DNA of 49,116 nucleotides. Source: Actinomadura violacea (GTDB lineage Bacteria; Actinomycetota; Actinomycetes; Streptosporangiales; Streptosporangiaceae). The position numbers and the translations under genes are program-made. How positions within the stretch are numbered: the first letter of the stretch is position 1; each line of letters starts with the position of its first letter. Of this stretch, positions 8,169 through 16,412 are shown piece after piece. The notes below the pieces were generated by a model that worked only from the letters and a program-made list of their open reading frames with translations, was not told the DNA's origin and did no database searches. The DNA lies in NCBI RefSeq assembly GCF_017573465.1, contig NZ_JAGEPF010000055.1, forward strand, positions 1 to 49,116, read 5' to 3'.

Positions 8169-8399
8169 AGCGATGGAGTGACACTCGCCCAGGAGGCGAG
8201 CAGCAGGGACCCCGCGGTCGGCCTGCGGGCCGTCCGCGCGCTGCGCGAGCTGGCCGAGCGGCTGGAGGCGCTGCAGGTGGCCAGCGCCCGCGAGCAGGGC
8301 TGGTCCTGGCAGGACATCGCGGTCTGCCTCGGCGTGAGCCGGCAGGCCGTCCACAAGAAGCACGGCGGCGGGCGCCGCCTCCTCAAGAAGGAGCAGTAG
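8166..8399 (+). CDS. Small helix-turn-helix protein, probable autoregulator of the Clp-N gene
   Basis: 77 residues. A predicted helix (residues 17-45, LRAVRALRELAERLEALQVA) precedes a clear HTH with recognition helix: EQGWSWQDIAVCLGVSRQAV then HKKHGGGRRLLKKEQ, a basic tail. The ATG at 8166 coincides with the transcription start predicted from the upstream promoter; an in-frame TTG at 8157 lies within the -10 region and is unlikely. It is three bases upstream of a Clp N-domain gene. Such HTH plus Clp-N pairs occur in other actinomycetes (recall). It probably binds the dyads in its own promoter; the signal it senses is unknown. Confidence 0.82.
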   Translation: MSDGVTLAQEASSRDPAVGLRAVRALRELAERLEALQVASAREQGWSWQDIAVCLGVSRQAVHKKHGGGRRLLKKEQ

Positions 8400-8402
8400 G
8401 AG

Positions 8403-8948
8403 ATGTTCGAGCGCTTCACCAAGGACGCGCGGCGCGTCGTCGTCCTCGCCCAGGAGGACGCCCGCATGCTCAACCACCACCACATCGGCACCGAGCACCT
8501 GCTGCTCGCGTTCTGCGCCCACGACAACGCCATGCGCGGGACGCTGCGCGCGCACGGGCTCGAGGCGGCCGACCTCCGGCACCGGATCGCCCGCCACGCC
8601 GACGACGGGCTCGACCCCGAGGCGCTGCGCACCCTCGGCATCGACCTCGACGCCGTCCGCGAGGCGACGGAGGAGGCGTTCGGGGAAGGCGCCCTCGACG
8701 CCCCGCGCGGGCGCAAGGGCCGCCCCACCGGCCACATCCCGTTCACCCCGAAGGCCAAGAAGGCCATGGAGCTGAGCCTGCGGCACGCGATCCGGCTCAA
8801 GCAGAAGGAGATCGCCGCCGGCCACATCCTGCTCGGTGTCCTGCACGACGACGAGTTCCTGGCGGTGCGGCTGGCCGCCGAGGCGGGCGCGGACGTGGCG
8901 GAGCTGCGCGCCGACGTCACCCGGCTGCTCACCACCGAGGCGGCCTGA
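8403..8948 (+). CDS. Clp N-terminal (R) domain protein without AAA+ modules
   Basis: 181 residues. Two Clp_N repeats are visible: FERFTKDARRVVVLAQEDAR with HHHIGTEHLLLAF (residues 2-40), and FTPKAKKAMELSLRHAIRLK with AAGHILLGVLHDD (about 115-155). These match the substrate/adaptor-binding domain of ClpC/ClpA, but the protein stops before any ATPase domain, so it cannot unfold proteins alone. It may bind arginine-phosphorylated or other damaged substrates, or act as adaptor or decoy for full-length ClpC (inference). Start ATG follows GGAG in the end of the HTH gene; the two are certainly co-transcribed. Confidence 0.88.
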   Translation: MFERFTKDARRVVVLAQEDARMLNHHHIGTEHLLLAFCAHDNAMRGTLRAHGLEAADLRHRIARHADDGLDPEALRTLGIDLDAVREATEEAFGEGALDAPRGRKGRPTGHIPFTPKAKKAMELSLRHAIRLKQKEIAAGHILLGVLHDDEFLAVRLAAEAGADVAELRADVTRLLTTEAA

Positions 8949-8990
8949 CCACCGCCCCACCCGGCCGCGGCGGTGTGATTACGTGGGGAC

Positions 8991-10370
8991 ATGCCCGCTT
9001 TCCTGGATGCCCTCCGCAACGCCGTCCCCGCCGCCCGGCTCGTCACCGACCCCGACGTGGTCGCCTCCTACGCGCACGACGAGGCGGAGTGGGCGCCCCG
9101 CGGGACGCCCGCCGCGCTCGTCCGCGCCGGATCCACCGAGGACGTCCGGGCCGTCGTGGCCGCCTGCGCCGAGCACGGCGTCCCGGTCGTGCCGCGTGGC
9201 GCCGGCACGGGGCTGTCAGGCGGCGCGAACGCCCTGGACGGGTGCGTGGTGCTGTCCCTGGAGGCGATGAACGAGATCGTCGAGATCGACGCGGCGGAGC
9301 GGCTCGCCGTCGTCCAGCCCGGCGTCGTCAACGACGTGCTGCGGCTCGCCGCCGCCGAGCGCGGCCTGTGGTACCCGCCGGACCCGGCCAGCTCGCCGTG
9401 GTCCACGATCGGCGGCAACACCGCCACCAACGCCGGCGGCGTCTGCTGCGTCAAGTACGGCGTCACCCGCGACTACGTGCTGGCCGTCGAGGCGGTCGTC
9501 GGGCGCGGCGAGGTGGTGCGGCTCGGCCGCCGCACCGCCAAGGGCGTCGCCGGGTACGACCTGTGCGGGCTGATGGTCGGCTCCGAGGGCACGCTCGGCG
9601 TGATCACCGAGGTCACCGTGCGGCTGCGCGGCGCCCGCGCCCCCGAGCACACCGTCGTCGGGTACTTCGACGCGCTGCGGGACGCGGGCGAGGCCGTCAG
9701 CCGCGTCACCGCCGCCGGGATCGTGCCGAGCGCGCTGGAGCTGGTCGACCGGCACTGCCTGGAGGCGGTCGACGCGTGGCGGAACATGGGGCTGTCCGCC
9801 GACGCGAACGTCCTGCTCCTCGGCCGCACCGACCTGCCCGGCGAGGCGGGCGAGGCCGAAGCCGACGCGATGGTCGCCCTGTTCAAGGAGGCGGGCGCGA
9901 CCTGGAGCGCCCGCTCGTCCGACGAGGCGGAGGCCGAGGCGCTGTTCGCCGCGCGCCGGCTCGCCTACCCGGCGCTGGAGCGGCTCGGGCCCGTCCTCAC
10001 CGAGGACGTGTGCGTGCCGCGCGCGCTCGTCCCGGAGATGCTGACCCGGATCGAGGCCGCCGCGTCCGACACCGGAACCCACATCGCCAACATCGCGCAC
10101 GCCGGCGACGGCAACCTGCACCCGCTGATCATCGCGCCTGCGGGCGACGACGACGCCCGGGTCCGGGCCCAGCGCGCGTTCGACCGGATCGTGGCGGACG
10201 CCATCGACCTCGGCGGCACCGTCACCGGCGAGCACGGCGTCGGGCTGCTGAAGCGGCGCGGCCTGCACGCCGAGCTCGACCCGGCCGTCATCGCCATGCA
10301 CCACGCGGTGAAGGACGCGCTGGACCCGGCCGGCATCTTCAACCCCGGCAAGGTCTTCGGGACGCCCTGA
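8991..10370 (+). CDS. FAD-linked oxidase, GlcD / D-lactate dehydrogenase type
   Basis: 459 residues. N-terminal FAD-binding domain of the vanillyl-alcohol-oxidase fold with PRGAGTGLSGGAN (about residues 64-76), DPASSPWSTIGGNTATNAGG (about 130-149) and MVGSEGTLGVITEVTVRLRG. C-terminal FAD-linked oxidase domain with HAGDGNLHPL (about 367-376) and GTVTGEHGVGLLKR (about 405-418). This describes glycolate oxidase subunit GlcD and D-lactate/D-2-hydroxyacid dehydrogenases, which oxidise 2-hydroxyacids to 2-oxoacids. No GlcE or GlcF partner is adjacent, so a self-contained D-2-hydroxyacid dehydrogenase is likelier. Family is sure, substrate is not. Confidence 0.88.
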   Translation: MPAFLDALRNAVPAARLVTDPDVVASYAHDEAEWAPRGTPAALVRAGSTEDVRAVVAACAEHGVPVVPRGAGTGLSGGANALDGCVVLSLEAMNEIVEIDAAERLAVVQPGVVNDVLRLAAAERGLWYPPDPASSPWSTIGGNTATNAGGVCCVKYGVTRDYVLAVEAVVGRGEVVRLGRRTAKGVAGYDLCGLMVGSEGTLGVITEVTVRLRGARAPEHTVVGYFDALRDAGEAVSRVTAAGIVPSALELVDRHCLEAVDAWRNMGLSADANVLLLGRTDLPGEAGEAEADAMVALFKEAGATWSARSSDEAEAEALFAARRLAYPALERLGPVLTEDVCVPRALVPEMLTRIEAAASDTGTHIANIAHAGDGNLHPLIIAPAGDDDARVRAQRAFDRIVADAIDLGGTVTGEHGVGLLKRRGLHAELDPAVIAMHHAVKDALDPAGIFNPGKVFGTP

Positions 10371-10381
10371 CCGGGGCGTAT

Positions 10382-10412
10382 CCGGGCGGGACGCGCTCGG
10401 CCGCCCGCCCGG
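10382..10412. terminator. Hairpin between convergent genes
   Basis: CCGGGCGGG (10382-10390), a 13-base loop and CCCGCCCGG (10404-10412) fill the 43-base gap between the FAD oxidase and the convergent gene on the minus strand. The 9-bp perfect stem suits a bidirectional terminator. Confidence 0.7.
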
Positions 10413-10413
10413 G

Positions 10414-11415
10414 TCAGCCGCGCGCGGACTCCCAGCCCTGCACCAGCTCGGCCGTCGTGTCGCCGTGCAGCCCGACGCTCAGCCGCCCGTCCTCGCCCTG
10501 CTCGACCTGCACGCCGACCGGCCGCAGGTCCGGGACGCGCCCACTGTAGAAGCCCGCGCGCTCCTCCAGCTGCTCGTACTCGCCCGGCCGCCACCAGTAC
10601 ACCTGCGGGCTGACCGGCCGCTCCCCGGTCCCGGCGAGCCTGGCCGCCACGTCCTGCATCGTCTTGATCGCCAGGACGAGGTGGGGGTCGGCGCCGATCT
10701 CGTGCACCGCGACGTACTCGGGCAGCGGGAAGGCGACGAGGGCGCCGAACGGCAGCGGACCCGGGAAGTGGCGGCGCAGCACGTGCGCGTGCGCGCCGAT
10801 GTAGCGGTGCTGCTCGCCGATGTGCGAGATCTTCACCCCGTCCACGTCGGTGGCCTGGACGTAGTGCGGCTCGGCCTCGATCGAGCGGGCCAGCGCGTTG
10901 CCGAACGCCTCGTGCTCGGGCACGTCGCCGAGGTCGGCCCGGTTGAGCGGGACGATCGAGTCGGGCAGGTCGGCCACGACCGTCTCCAGCAGCCCGGGGG
11001 CGAGCGGGCGGGTCAGCAGCGCGGCGCGCATCCGCTCGTCGAGCGCGCCCTCCGGGTAGAGGCGGATGCGCAGGCTGCCCTCCTCCATCATGCGGCGCGC
11101 CCCGCCGCCCGAGGGCGCGGCGGAGGGCCCCTGCTCCAGGGCCTGGACGGCCTGGTCGACGTACTGGGCCGCCATGGCCGGCAGCTCCGCCGCCGGGCGG
11201 GTCACGGCGTACCGCCGCCACTCCACGAGGCTCCCGTGCACCTGGGAACCGTCCCTGCGGGTGATGGCGATGGTGTCCGCGTCGGGCAGCGCGCAGGGGT
11301 ACCCGCGCTGCGCGAAGGCGTTGACAAGGGCCATGCCGATGGCATCGGACGCGTTCGGGTTCATGGTCGGGTACGACCCCGCCGCGGGGCCGGAGGTTCG
11401 TGTGATCTGCGTCAT
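10414..11415 (-). CDS. Uncharacterised protein, possibly DUF1444-like
   Basis: 333 residues, soluble in appearance, with no signal or membrane segment. The middle (LNRADLGDVPEHEAFGNALA, about residues 150-175) and late segment (FPLPEYVAVHEIGADPHLVL) recall the YtpQ/DUF1444 family in the spacing of helices and the late strand around VAVHEI, but the likeness is weak and by memory. The ATG start overlaps the stop of the upstream gene as ATGA, so the two proteins are made together. It ends near TTAELVQGWESARG. Function unknown; partnership with the proline-rich membrane protein is the best clue. Confidence 0.7.
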   Translation of the reverse strand: MTQITRTSGPAAGSYPTMNPNASDAIGMALVNAFAQRGYPCALPDADTIAITRRDGSQVHGSLVEWRRYAVTRPAAELPAMAAQYVDQAVQALEQGPSAAPSGGGARRMMEEGSLRIRLYPEGALDERMRAALLTRPLAPGLLETVVADLPDSIVPLNRADLGDVPEHEAFGNALARSIEAEPHYVQATDVDGVKISHIGEQHRYIGAHAHVLRRHFPGPLPFGALVAFPLPEYVAVHEIGADPHLVLAIKTMQDVAARLAGTGERPVSPQVYWWRPGEYEQLEERAGFYSGRVPDLRPVGVQVEQGEDGRLSVGLHGDTTAELVQGWESARG

Positions 11416-12056
11416 TTCGCGTAGTACCTGGTCAGAGCCGCGACGCAGGCCGCCTGCCGGGCCGCGTCGCCCGGGAACCGGCGGTGGCACTCCGGCCCGA
11501 TCCACGCGGGCGCGGCCGGGCGCGCGGGGCGCGGCTTGGCGGGCACGTGCGGCCGCGGCGCGGGCCTGGGCCGAGGGCGCGGGCGCGGACGAGGCGGCCG
11601 CGTGGCCGCGGGACGGACGTGCGGCGGTGCGGGCGCTGTAGGGTGCGGCGGCGCCCCGGCCGGCCCGCCGCCCTGCGGGCCGGCCCCAGCGTTCACCGAG
11701 CCGGACACCGGAGCCGGGGCGGCCGGCGCGGCACCGGACGTGCCCGTCCACGGCGCCTCGGGAGGCGCGGCGGCGACCGTCGCGGACGAGGCGGCCGTCG
11801 CGGACGACGCCGGAGCCGCGGACGGGCTCGCGCCGTCCGGACTGAGGGTCCGCTCCGGCGGCTCGTCCCTCATCCCGTAACCGACCGCGCCGACGATCCC
11901 GGCCGCCAGGACCAGCGCCAGCACGACGGCCGGGAACGGCGAGCGGGCCCGGGGACGGGCGGCCAGGGCGAGCGCGGCGAACAGGCGGGCGCGCAGGGGC
12001 GGGCGGGGCGCGGCGCGGGTGTATCCGGCCGGAGGGAGATCGCGGGAATCGGGCAC
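11412..12056 (-). CDS. Single-pass membrane protein with proline-rich stalk and small Cys-containing tail
   Basis: 214 residues; family not recognised. A basic N-terminus is followed by one membrane helix (about residues 41-61, FPAVVLALVLAAGIVGAVGY). A long Ala/Ser/Pro/Gly segment then passes into an Arg-Pro dipeptide run (RPRPRPRPRPAPRPHVP, about 155-172). The last 30 residues form a small module, GPECHRRFPGDAARQAACVA, with two cysteines that could form a disulphide outside the cell. Topology is probably N-in, C-out. Its stop overlaps the start of the downstream soluble protein. The low-complexity stalk weakens homology inference, but codon use and coupling support a real gene. Confidence 0.7.
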   Translation of the reverse strand: MPDSRDLPPAGYTRAAPRPPLRARLFAALALAARPRARSPFPAVVLALVLAAGIVGAVGYGMRDEPPERTLSPDGASPSAAPASSATAASSATVAAAPPEAPWTGTSGAAPAAPAPVSGSVNAGAGPQGGGPAGAPPHPTAPAPPHVRPAATRPPRPRPRPRPRPAPRPHVPAKPRPARPAAPAWIGPECHRRFPGDAARQAACVAALTRYYAK

Positions 12057-12179
12057 GATCCGATCGTCACGGTCCGCACACGATCGTGCACGGAGAATGC
12101 CGGAGACCGTTGCCCGCTCGATACACCCCGGCCCCGCCGGGGGCGGGCCGGGCGCCCGGCGAGGCGCGCCGTCACCGGC

Positions 12180-12977
12180 TCAGCGCGGGACGACGGTGAA
12201 GCGGCGCAGCGCCAGCGCCGGGTTCTTCTCCCGCACGGCCGCGACGCGCTCCGGCGACACGTCGGCCGCCGCCGTGCCGGTCGTCTCCCCCACCGCCGCG
12301 ACGACGACGCCCATCGGGTCGACGATCATGCTGTTGCCGGCGCCGGTCGGGGCGCACTGGTCGGCGGCCGCCACGTAGATCGTGTTCTCGATCGCGCGGG
12401 CCCGCACCAGCGTGCGCCAGTGGTCCTCCTTGAGCGGCCCGGGCACCCACTCGGCCGGCAGCGCCAGCACGTCCGCGCCCGCGTCCACGATCCGCCGCGT
12501 CACCTCCGGGAACCGGACGTCGTAGCAGGTCTGCATGCCGAACCGGACGCCGTCCACGGTGAACGTCTCGGGGTCGCCGATCGGGCCGTGCCGGACGACC
12601 GCCGACTCCTCGTACCCGAACGCGTCGTACAGGTGCGTCTTGCGGTACGTGGCGGCGACGGCGCCGTCCGGGCCGATCGCGAGGAGGGTGTTGGAGATCC
12701 GGCCGGGGTCGTCCAGGCGCTCGTTCACACCCGCCACGACGTGCAGGCCGTGCCGGCGCGCCAGCTCGCCGAGCCCGGACGCGAACGGGCCGTCCAGCGG
12801 CTCGGCCGCGTCGACGAACCGGCGGTCCAGCCGCGGCGCCGTGAACATCGCGAACTCCGGGAACACGGCCACCCGCGCGCCGCGCCCCGCCGCCTCCGCG
12901 GCGAGCTTCCCGATCGCCGCCAGGTTGGCGTCCTTGTCCTCACCGGGCGCGAACTGCGCCACCGCGACCTGCACCAT
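12180..12977 (-). CDS. Carbon-nitrogen hydrolase (nitrilase superfamily)
   Basis: 265 residues spanning a single nitrilase domain. The catalytic triad is visible: Glu41 (VFPEFAMF), Lys113 (YRKTHLYD) and Cys151 (MQTCYDVRFPE). The motif order and length fit the omega-amidase/Nit-like branch that hydrolyses small amides such as alpha-ketoglutaramate or deaminated glutathione; exact substrate is not determined. The ATG at 12977 has an ideal AGGAGGG ribosome-binding site; an in-frame GTG at 12995 overlaps the helicase stop but is less well placed. It is 14 bases behind the DUF3516 helicase gene, so the two are co-transcribed without obvious functional link. Confidence 0.9.
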   Translation of the reverse strand: MVQVAVAQFAPGEDKDANLAAIGKLAAEAAGRGARVAVFPEFAMFTAPRLDRRFVDAAEPLDGPFASGLGELARRHGLHVVAGVNERLDDPGRISNTLLAIGPDGAVAATYRKTHLYDAFGYEESAVVRHGPIGDPETFTVDGVRFGMQTCYDVRFPEVTRRIVDAGADVLALPAEWVPGPLKEDHWRTLVRARAIENTIYVAAADQCAPTGAGNSMIVDPMGVVVAAVGETTGTAAADVSPERVAAVREKNPALALRRFTVVPR

Positions 12978-12991
12978 CTCCAGCCCTCCTG

Positions 12992-15499
12992 TCACATCCG
13001 GTCGACGGCGGTGACCCGGATGACGGCGGCGCCCTCCTGGTCGGAGCCCGCGAGGTCGACCTCGGCGGAGATCCCCCAGTCGTGGTCGCCCGCCGGGTCG
13101 TCGAACACCTGGCGGACCCGCCACAGCGCGTCGTCCGGGACCTCCTCGATCTGCAGCAGCTTCGGCCCGCGCGCGTCCGGGCCGGTGAACAGCTCCTCGT
13201 GCTCGGCGAAGTACCCGTCCATCGCCTCCCGCCACGCGTCCTCGCCGAAGTCGGGGTCCAGCTCCGCGAGCTCCCGGTACCGCTCCAGCGCCGCCAGCTC
13301 CACCCGGCGGAACAGCGCGTTGCGGACCAGCACCCGGAACGCCCGCGCGTTCGCGGTCACCCGGGTGACCCGGTCCTCGATCGGCACGTCCACGTCCTCC
13401 TCGGACGGGTTCGCCAGCTGCTCCCACTCGTCCAGCAGGCTGGAGTCGACCTGCCGCACCAGCTCCCCGAGCCACTCGATCAGGTCGATGAGGTCGTCGG
13501 TCTTGATCGACTCGGGGACGGTCTGCTGCAGCGCCTTGTACGCCCCCGACAGGTACCGCAGGACGAGGCCCTCCGCCCGCGCCAGCTCGTAGAAGCCGAT
13601 GTACTCGGTGAACGTCATCGCCCGCTCGTACATGTCCCGGACGATCGACTTCGGCCGCAGCGGATGGTCGCCGACCCACGGGTGCCCGGCCCGGTAGATC
13701 TCGTACGCGGCGTCGAGCTCCTCCTCCAGCGGCTTCGGATGGTCGACGTCCTGGAGCAGCTCCATCCGCTCCTCGTACTCGATCCCCTCCGCCTTCATCT
13801 CCTGGACGGCCTCGCCGCGCGCCTTGTTGACCTGCGCCGCGAGGATCTGCCGCGGGTCGTCCAGCGTCGCCTCGATCACCGACAGGACGTCCAGCGCGTA
13901 CGACGGCGACGACGGGTCCAGCACCTCGAACGTCGCCAGCGCGAACGTCGACAGCGGCTGGTTGAGCGCGAAGTCCTCCTGCAGGTCGACGGTGATCCGC
14001 GCGTACCGGCCCACGTCGTCCGGCTCCGGCAGCGCCTCCACCACCCCGCCGGCCAGCAGCGACCGGTAGATCGCGATGGCCCGGGAGATGTGCCGGCGCT
14101 GCGCCGACGGCTCCTCGTGGTTGTCGGTCAGCAGCCGCTTCATCGCCTGGAACGCGTTCCCCGGACGGGCGATCACCGACAGCAGCATCGCGTGCGACAC
14201 CTGGAACCGGGACCGGAGCATCTCCGGCTCGGCGTCCTGCAGCTTGGCGAAGACCTCCTCGTCCCAGCCGACGAACCCCTCCGGCGGCTTCTTGCGCTGC
14301 ACCTTCCGCCGCTTCTTCGGGTCGTCGCCGGCCTTCGCGAGGGCCTTCTCGTTCTCCACCACGTGCTCGGGGGCCTGCGCCACCACGAACCCGACCGTGT
14401 CGAACCCGGCACGCCCGGCCCGCCCGGCGATCTGGTGGAACTCCCGCGCCCGCAGCCGCCGCACCCGGTGCCCGTCGTACTTGCTCAGCGCGGTGAACAC
14501 CACCGTCCTGATCGGGACGTTCACCCCCACGCCCAGCGTGTCCGTCCCGCAGATGACCTTCAGCAGCCCCGCCTGCGCGAGCCGCTCCACCAGCCGCCGG
14601 TACTTCGGCAGCATCCCCGCGTGGTGCACCCCGATCCCGTGCCGCACGAACCGCGACAGGTTCCGGCCGAACTTCGTCGTGAACCGGAACCCGCCGATCA
14701 GCTCGGCGATCCGCGCCTTCTCCGCCTTCGTGCACACGTTGATGCTCATCAGCGACTGCGCCCGCTCGATCGCCGCCGCCTGCGTGAAGTGCACCAGGTA
14801 GATCGGCGCCTTCTGCTCGGCCAGCAGCTCCTCGATCGTCTCGTGCAGCGGCGTCACCCGGTAGTCGTAGATCAGCGGGACGGGCCGCTCCGCCGACGTC
14901 ACCAGCGCCGTCGGGCGCCCCGTCCGGCGCGTCAGGTCCTTCTGGAAGAACCCGACGTCGCCGAGCGTCGCCGACATCAGCAGGAACTGCGTCTGCGGCA
15001 GCTCCAGCAGCGGGATCTGCCACGCCCAGCCCCGCTCCGGCTCGGCGTAGAAGTGGAACTCGTCCATCACGACCACGCCGATGTCGGCGTCGGCGCCGTC
15101 CCGCAGCGCGATGTTCGCCAGCACCTCGGCGGTGCAGCACACGATCGGCGCGTCGGCGTTCACGCTGGCGTCGCCGGTCATCATTCCGACGTTCTCCCGG
15201 CCGAACATCTCGCACAGGTCGAAGAACTTCTCCGACACCAGCGCCTTGATCGGCGCCGTGTAGAAGCCGACCTGGTCCTTGCCGAGCGCCGCGAACAGCG
15301 CCCCCGCCGCCACCAGGCTCTTGCCCGACCCGGTCGGCGTCGAAAGGATCACGTTGGCGCCCGAGACGACCTCGATGAGCGCCTCCTCCTGCGCGGGGTA
15401 CAGCGTGATCCCGCGCCCTGACACCCATCGCTCGAACGCCTCGAACAGCGCATCGGGATCGGCGTCGGTACCGGAAGGAAGCTCATCGATAAGACTCAC
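12992..15499 (-). CDS. DEAD/DEAH-type RNA helicase with DUF3516 C-terminus
   Basis: 835 residues. Superfamily 2 helicase core with Walker A STPTGSGKS (about residue 53), Walker B as DEFH, motif III SAT, HHAGMLPKYRRLVE, and motif VI QIAGRAGR. A lysine-rich insert (KKRRKVQRKKPPEGF, about 425) separates the core from the long DUF3516 region (IARPGNAFQAMKRLL onward). Related to Ski2/Mtr4-like helicases in layout; actinobacterial members are uncharacterised RNA helicases. GTG at 15499 begins at the family-typical SLIDELP; an alternative GTG at 15538 adds 13 residues, has better SD spacing and overlaps the small ORF stop. Last codon ATG precedes TGA. Confidence 0.9.
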   Translation of the reverse strand: MSLIDELPSGTDADPDALFEAFERWVSGRGITLYPAQEEALIEVVSGANVILSTPTGSGKSLVAAGALFAALGKDQVGFYTAPIKALVSEKFFDLCEMFGRENVGMMTGDASVNADAPIVCCTAEVLANIALRDGADADIGVVVMDEFHFYAEPERGWAWQIPLLELPQTQFLLMSATLGDVGFFQKDLTRRTGRPTALVTSAERPVPLIYDYRVTPLHETIEELLAEQKAPIYLVHFTQAAAIERAQSLMSINVCTKAEKARIAELIGGFRFTTKFGRNLSRFVRHGIGVHHAGMLPKYRRLVERLAQAGLLKVICGTDTLGVGVNVPIRTVVFTALSKYDGHRVRRLRAREFHQIAGRAGRAGFDTVGFVVAQAPEHVVENEKALAKAGDDPKKRRKVQRKKPPEGFVGWDEEVFAKLQDAEPEMLRSRFQVSHAMLLSVIARPGNAFQAMKRLLTDNHEEPSAQRRHISRAIAIYRSLLAGGVVEALPEPDDVGRYARITVDLQEDFALNQPLSTFALATFEVLDPSSPSYALDVLSVIEATLDDPRQILAAQVNKARGEAVQEMKAEGIEYEERMELLQDVDHPKPLEEELDAAYEIYRAGHPWVGDHPLRPKSIVRDMYERAMTFTEYIGFYELARAEGLVLRYLSGAYKALQQTVPESIKTDDLIDLIEWLGELVRQVDSSLLDEWEQLANPSEEDVDVPIEDRVTRVTANARAFRVLVRNALFRRVELAALERYRELAELDPDFGEDAWREAMDGYFAEHEELFTGPDARGPKLLQIEEVPDDALWRVRQVFDDPAGDHDWGISAEVDLAGSDQEGAAVIRVTAVDRM

Positions 15500-15534
15500 C
15501 CCTCCATCCTGCCCCGGATCGCCCACTGCCCGCG

Positions 15535-15642
15535 TCACCCCCGCCTCCGCCAGGAGATCCACGCGACCGCCGCCCCGATCCCGGCCGCCACCACGTTCAG
15601 CGCCCCGCCGACCACCGGCGCCAGCTCCACGATCGTCTGCAT
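15535..15642 (-). CDS. Very small single-pass membrane protein
   Basis: 35 residues from ATG at 15642, preceded by GGGAG with 5-base spacing. One hydrophobic helix (VVGGALNVVAAGIGAAVAWI) ends in a basic tail WRRRG, the charge pattern of an N-out/C-in small membrane protein. A longer in-frame version from 15735 would add 31 residues. The stop forms GTGA with a possible start of the helicase gene (15538). No family recognised. It is credible because of the ribosome-binding site, helix and overlap, but short ORFs in this GC range can occur by chance. Confidence 0.45.
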   Translation of the reverse strand: MQTIVELAPVVGGALNVVAAGIGAAVAWISWRRRG

Positions 15643-15799
15643 GACCACTCCCGTCCCGTGTCCGGTGAACGGGAGCAGCCTGCGCCGCGCCTTGGCCGCG
15701 GAGGCGTGCGCCGCCGTGACCTCCGCCGCGTCCACCCCGGATCACGCCCCGGACCAGGGCTCACCGCCATCGGCACGGCACACGGGCGCACGCCCGGCG

Positions 15800-16396
15800 T
15801 CACACCAGCGCGTGACCGTATTCGGCCGCCAGCGACTCCAGGTCCGGCTCGCCGTACTCCTCGCGCATCGCCTTGAACGCCGCGACCTTGTCCCCGCCGA
15901 ACCGCCGCACGTGCACCGCGTAGGACGAGGCGTTCACGAACGTCGGCGGGTTCGTCTTGCTGTGGAACTTGTCCGCGTACATCACGAGCCGCTCCTCGCC
16001 GCTCTCCGCCAGGTAGTCGGCGCGCGGCAGAGGCAGGTTCTGCCGCTCGACGTCGTCCCGCGTCAACCCCATCCCGGTGTGGTGCGAGCAGAACCGGCAC
16101 AGCACCTCGGGAAACCCCTCCCCCGCCAGCACCTCGTGCCCGAGCACCCCGTGCCGGATGTACTGCTTGTGATCGAACTCCCCGGTGACGTCGTACAGCC
16201 GGTACACCCCGACGTCGTGCAGCAGGCACCCGGCCCGCACGAGGTCCTTGTCGACGTCCGGTCCGCCGCCCTCCATGAGCTGCTCCGCGATCCGGCACAC
16301 GATCACACAGTGCGTCCAGACCAGCTCGAACGCCTCCCGGCTCGCCGCCAGCCGCTCGTGCAACGCCCGAATCTCACCGTCCCCGGGAACCCGCAT
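15800..16396 (-). CDS. HD-domain phosphohydrolase
   Basis: 198 residues. HD-superfamily metal ligands can be traced: His in LVWTHCVIVC (about residue 29), the HD pair in AGCLLHDVGVYRLYD (about 59-60), the double His in CSHHTGMGLTRDD (about 104-105), and Asp in VMYADKFHSK (about 141-142). Such proteins hydrolyse nucleotides or phosphate esters; stand-alone members of this kind are unassigned. It starts 16 bases after the HSP90-like gene, and a TAGGCT six bases before its ATG could be a -10 for a separate leaderless transcript. The closeness to a predicted conflict gene makes an effector role possible, but the family is also common elsewhere. Confidence 0.85.
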   Translation of the reverse strand: MRVPGDGEIRALHERLAASREAFELVWTHCVIVCRIAEQLMEGGGPDVDKDLVRAGCLLHDVGVYRLYDVTGEFDHKQYIRHGVLGHEVLAGEGFPEVLCRFCSHHTGMGLTRDDVERQNLPLPRADYLAESGEERLVMYADKFHSKTNPPTFVNASSYAVHVRRFGGDKVAAFKAMREEYGEPDLESLAAEYGHALV

Positions 16397-16412
16397 CCCG
16401 CCAGCCTAGGGC

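Noticed and set aside
7058..10549. Very long plus-strand open frame of more than 1100 codons
   Set aside because: It runs out of frame through three convincing genes and consists of low-complexity Arg/Ala/Gly sequence, a usual by-product of high GC content.
12147..12160. Palindrome GCCGGGCGCCCGGC upstream of the nitrilase stop as terminator
   Set aside because: It lacks a loop and lies in an extremely GC-rich stretch where such palindromes occur by chance; left unannotated.
13082..15421. Plus-strand open frame opposite the DUF3516 helicase
   Set aside because: Translation is dominated by Arg, His, Leu and Gln without motif; the helicase strand carries all SF2 motifs.
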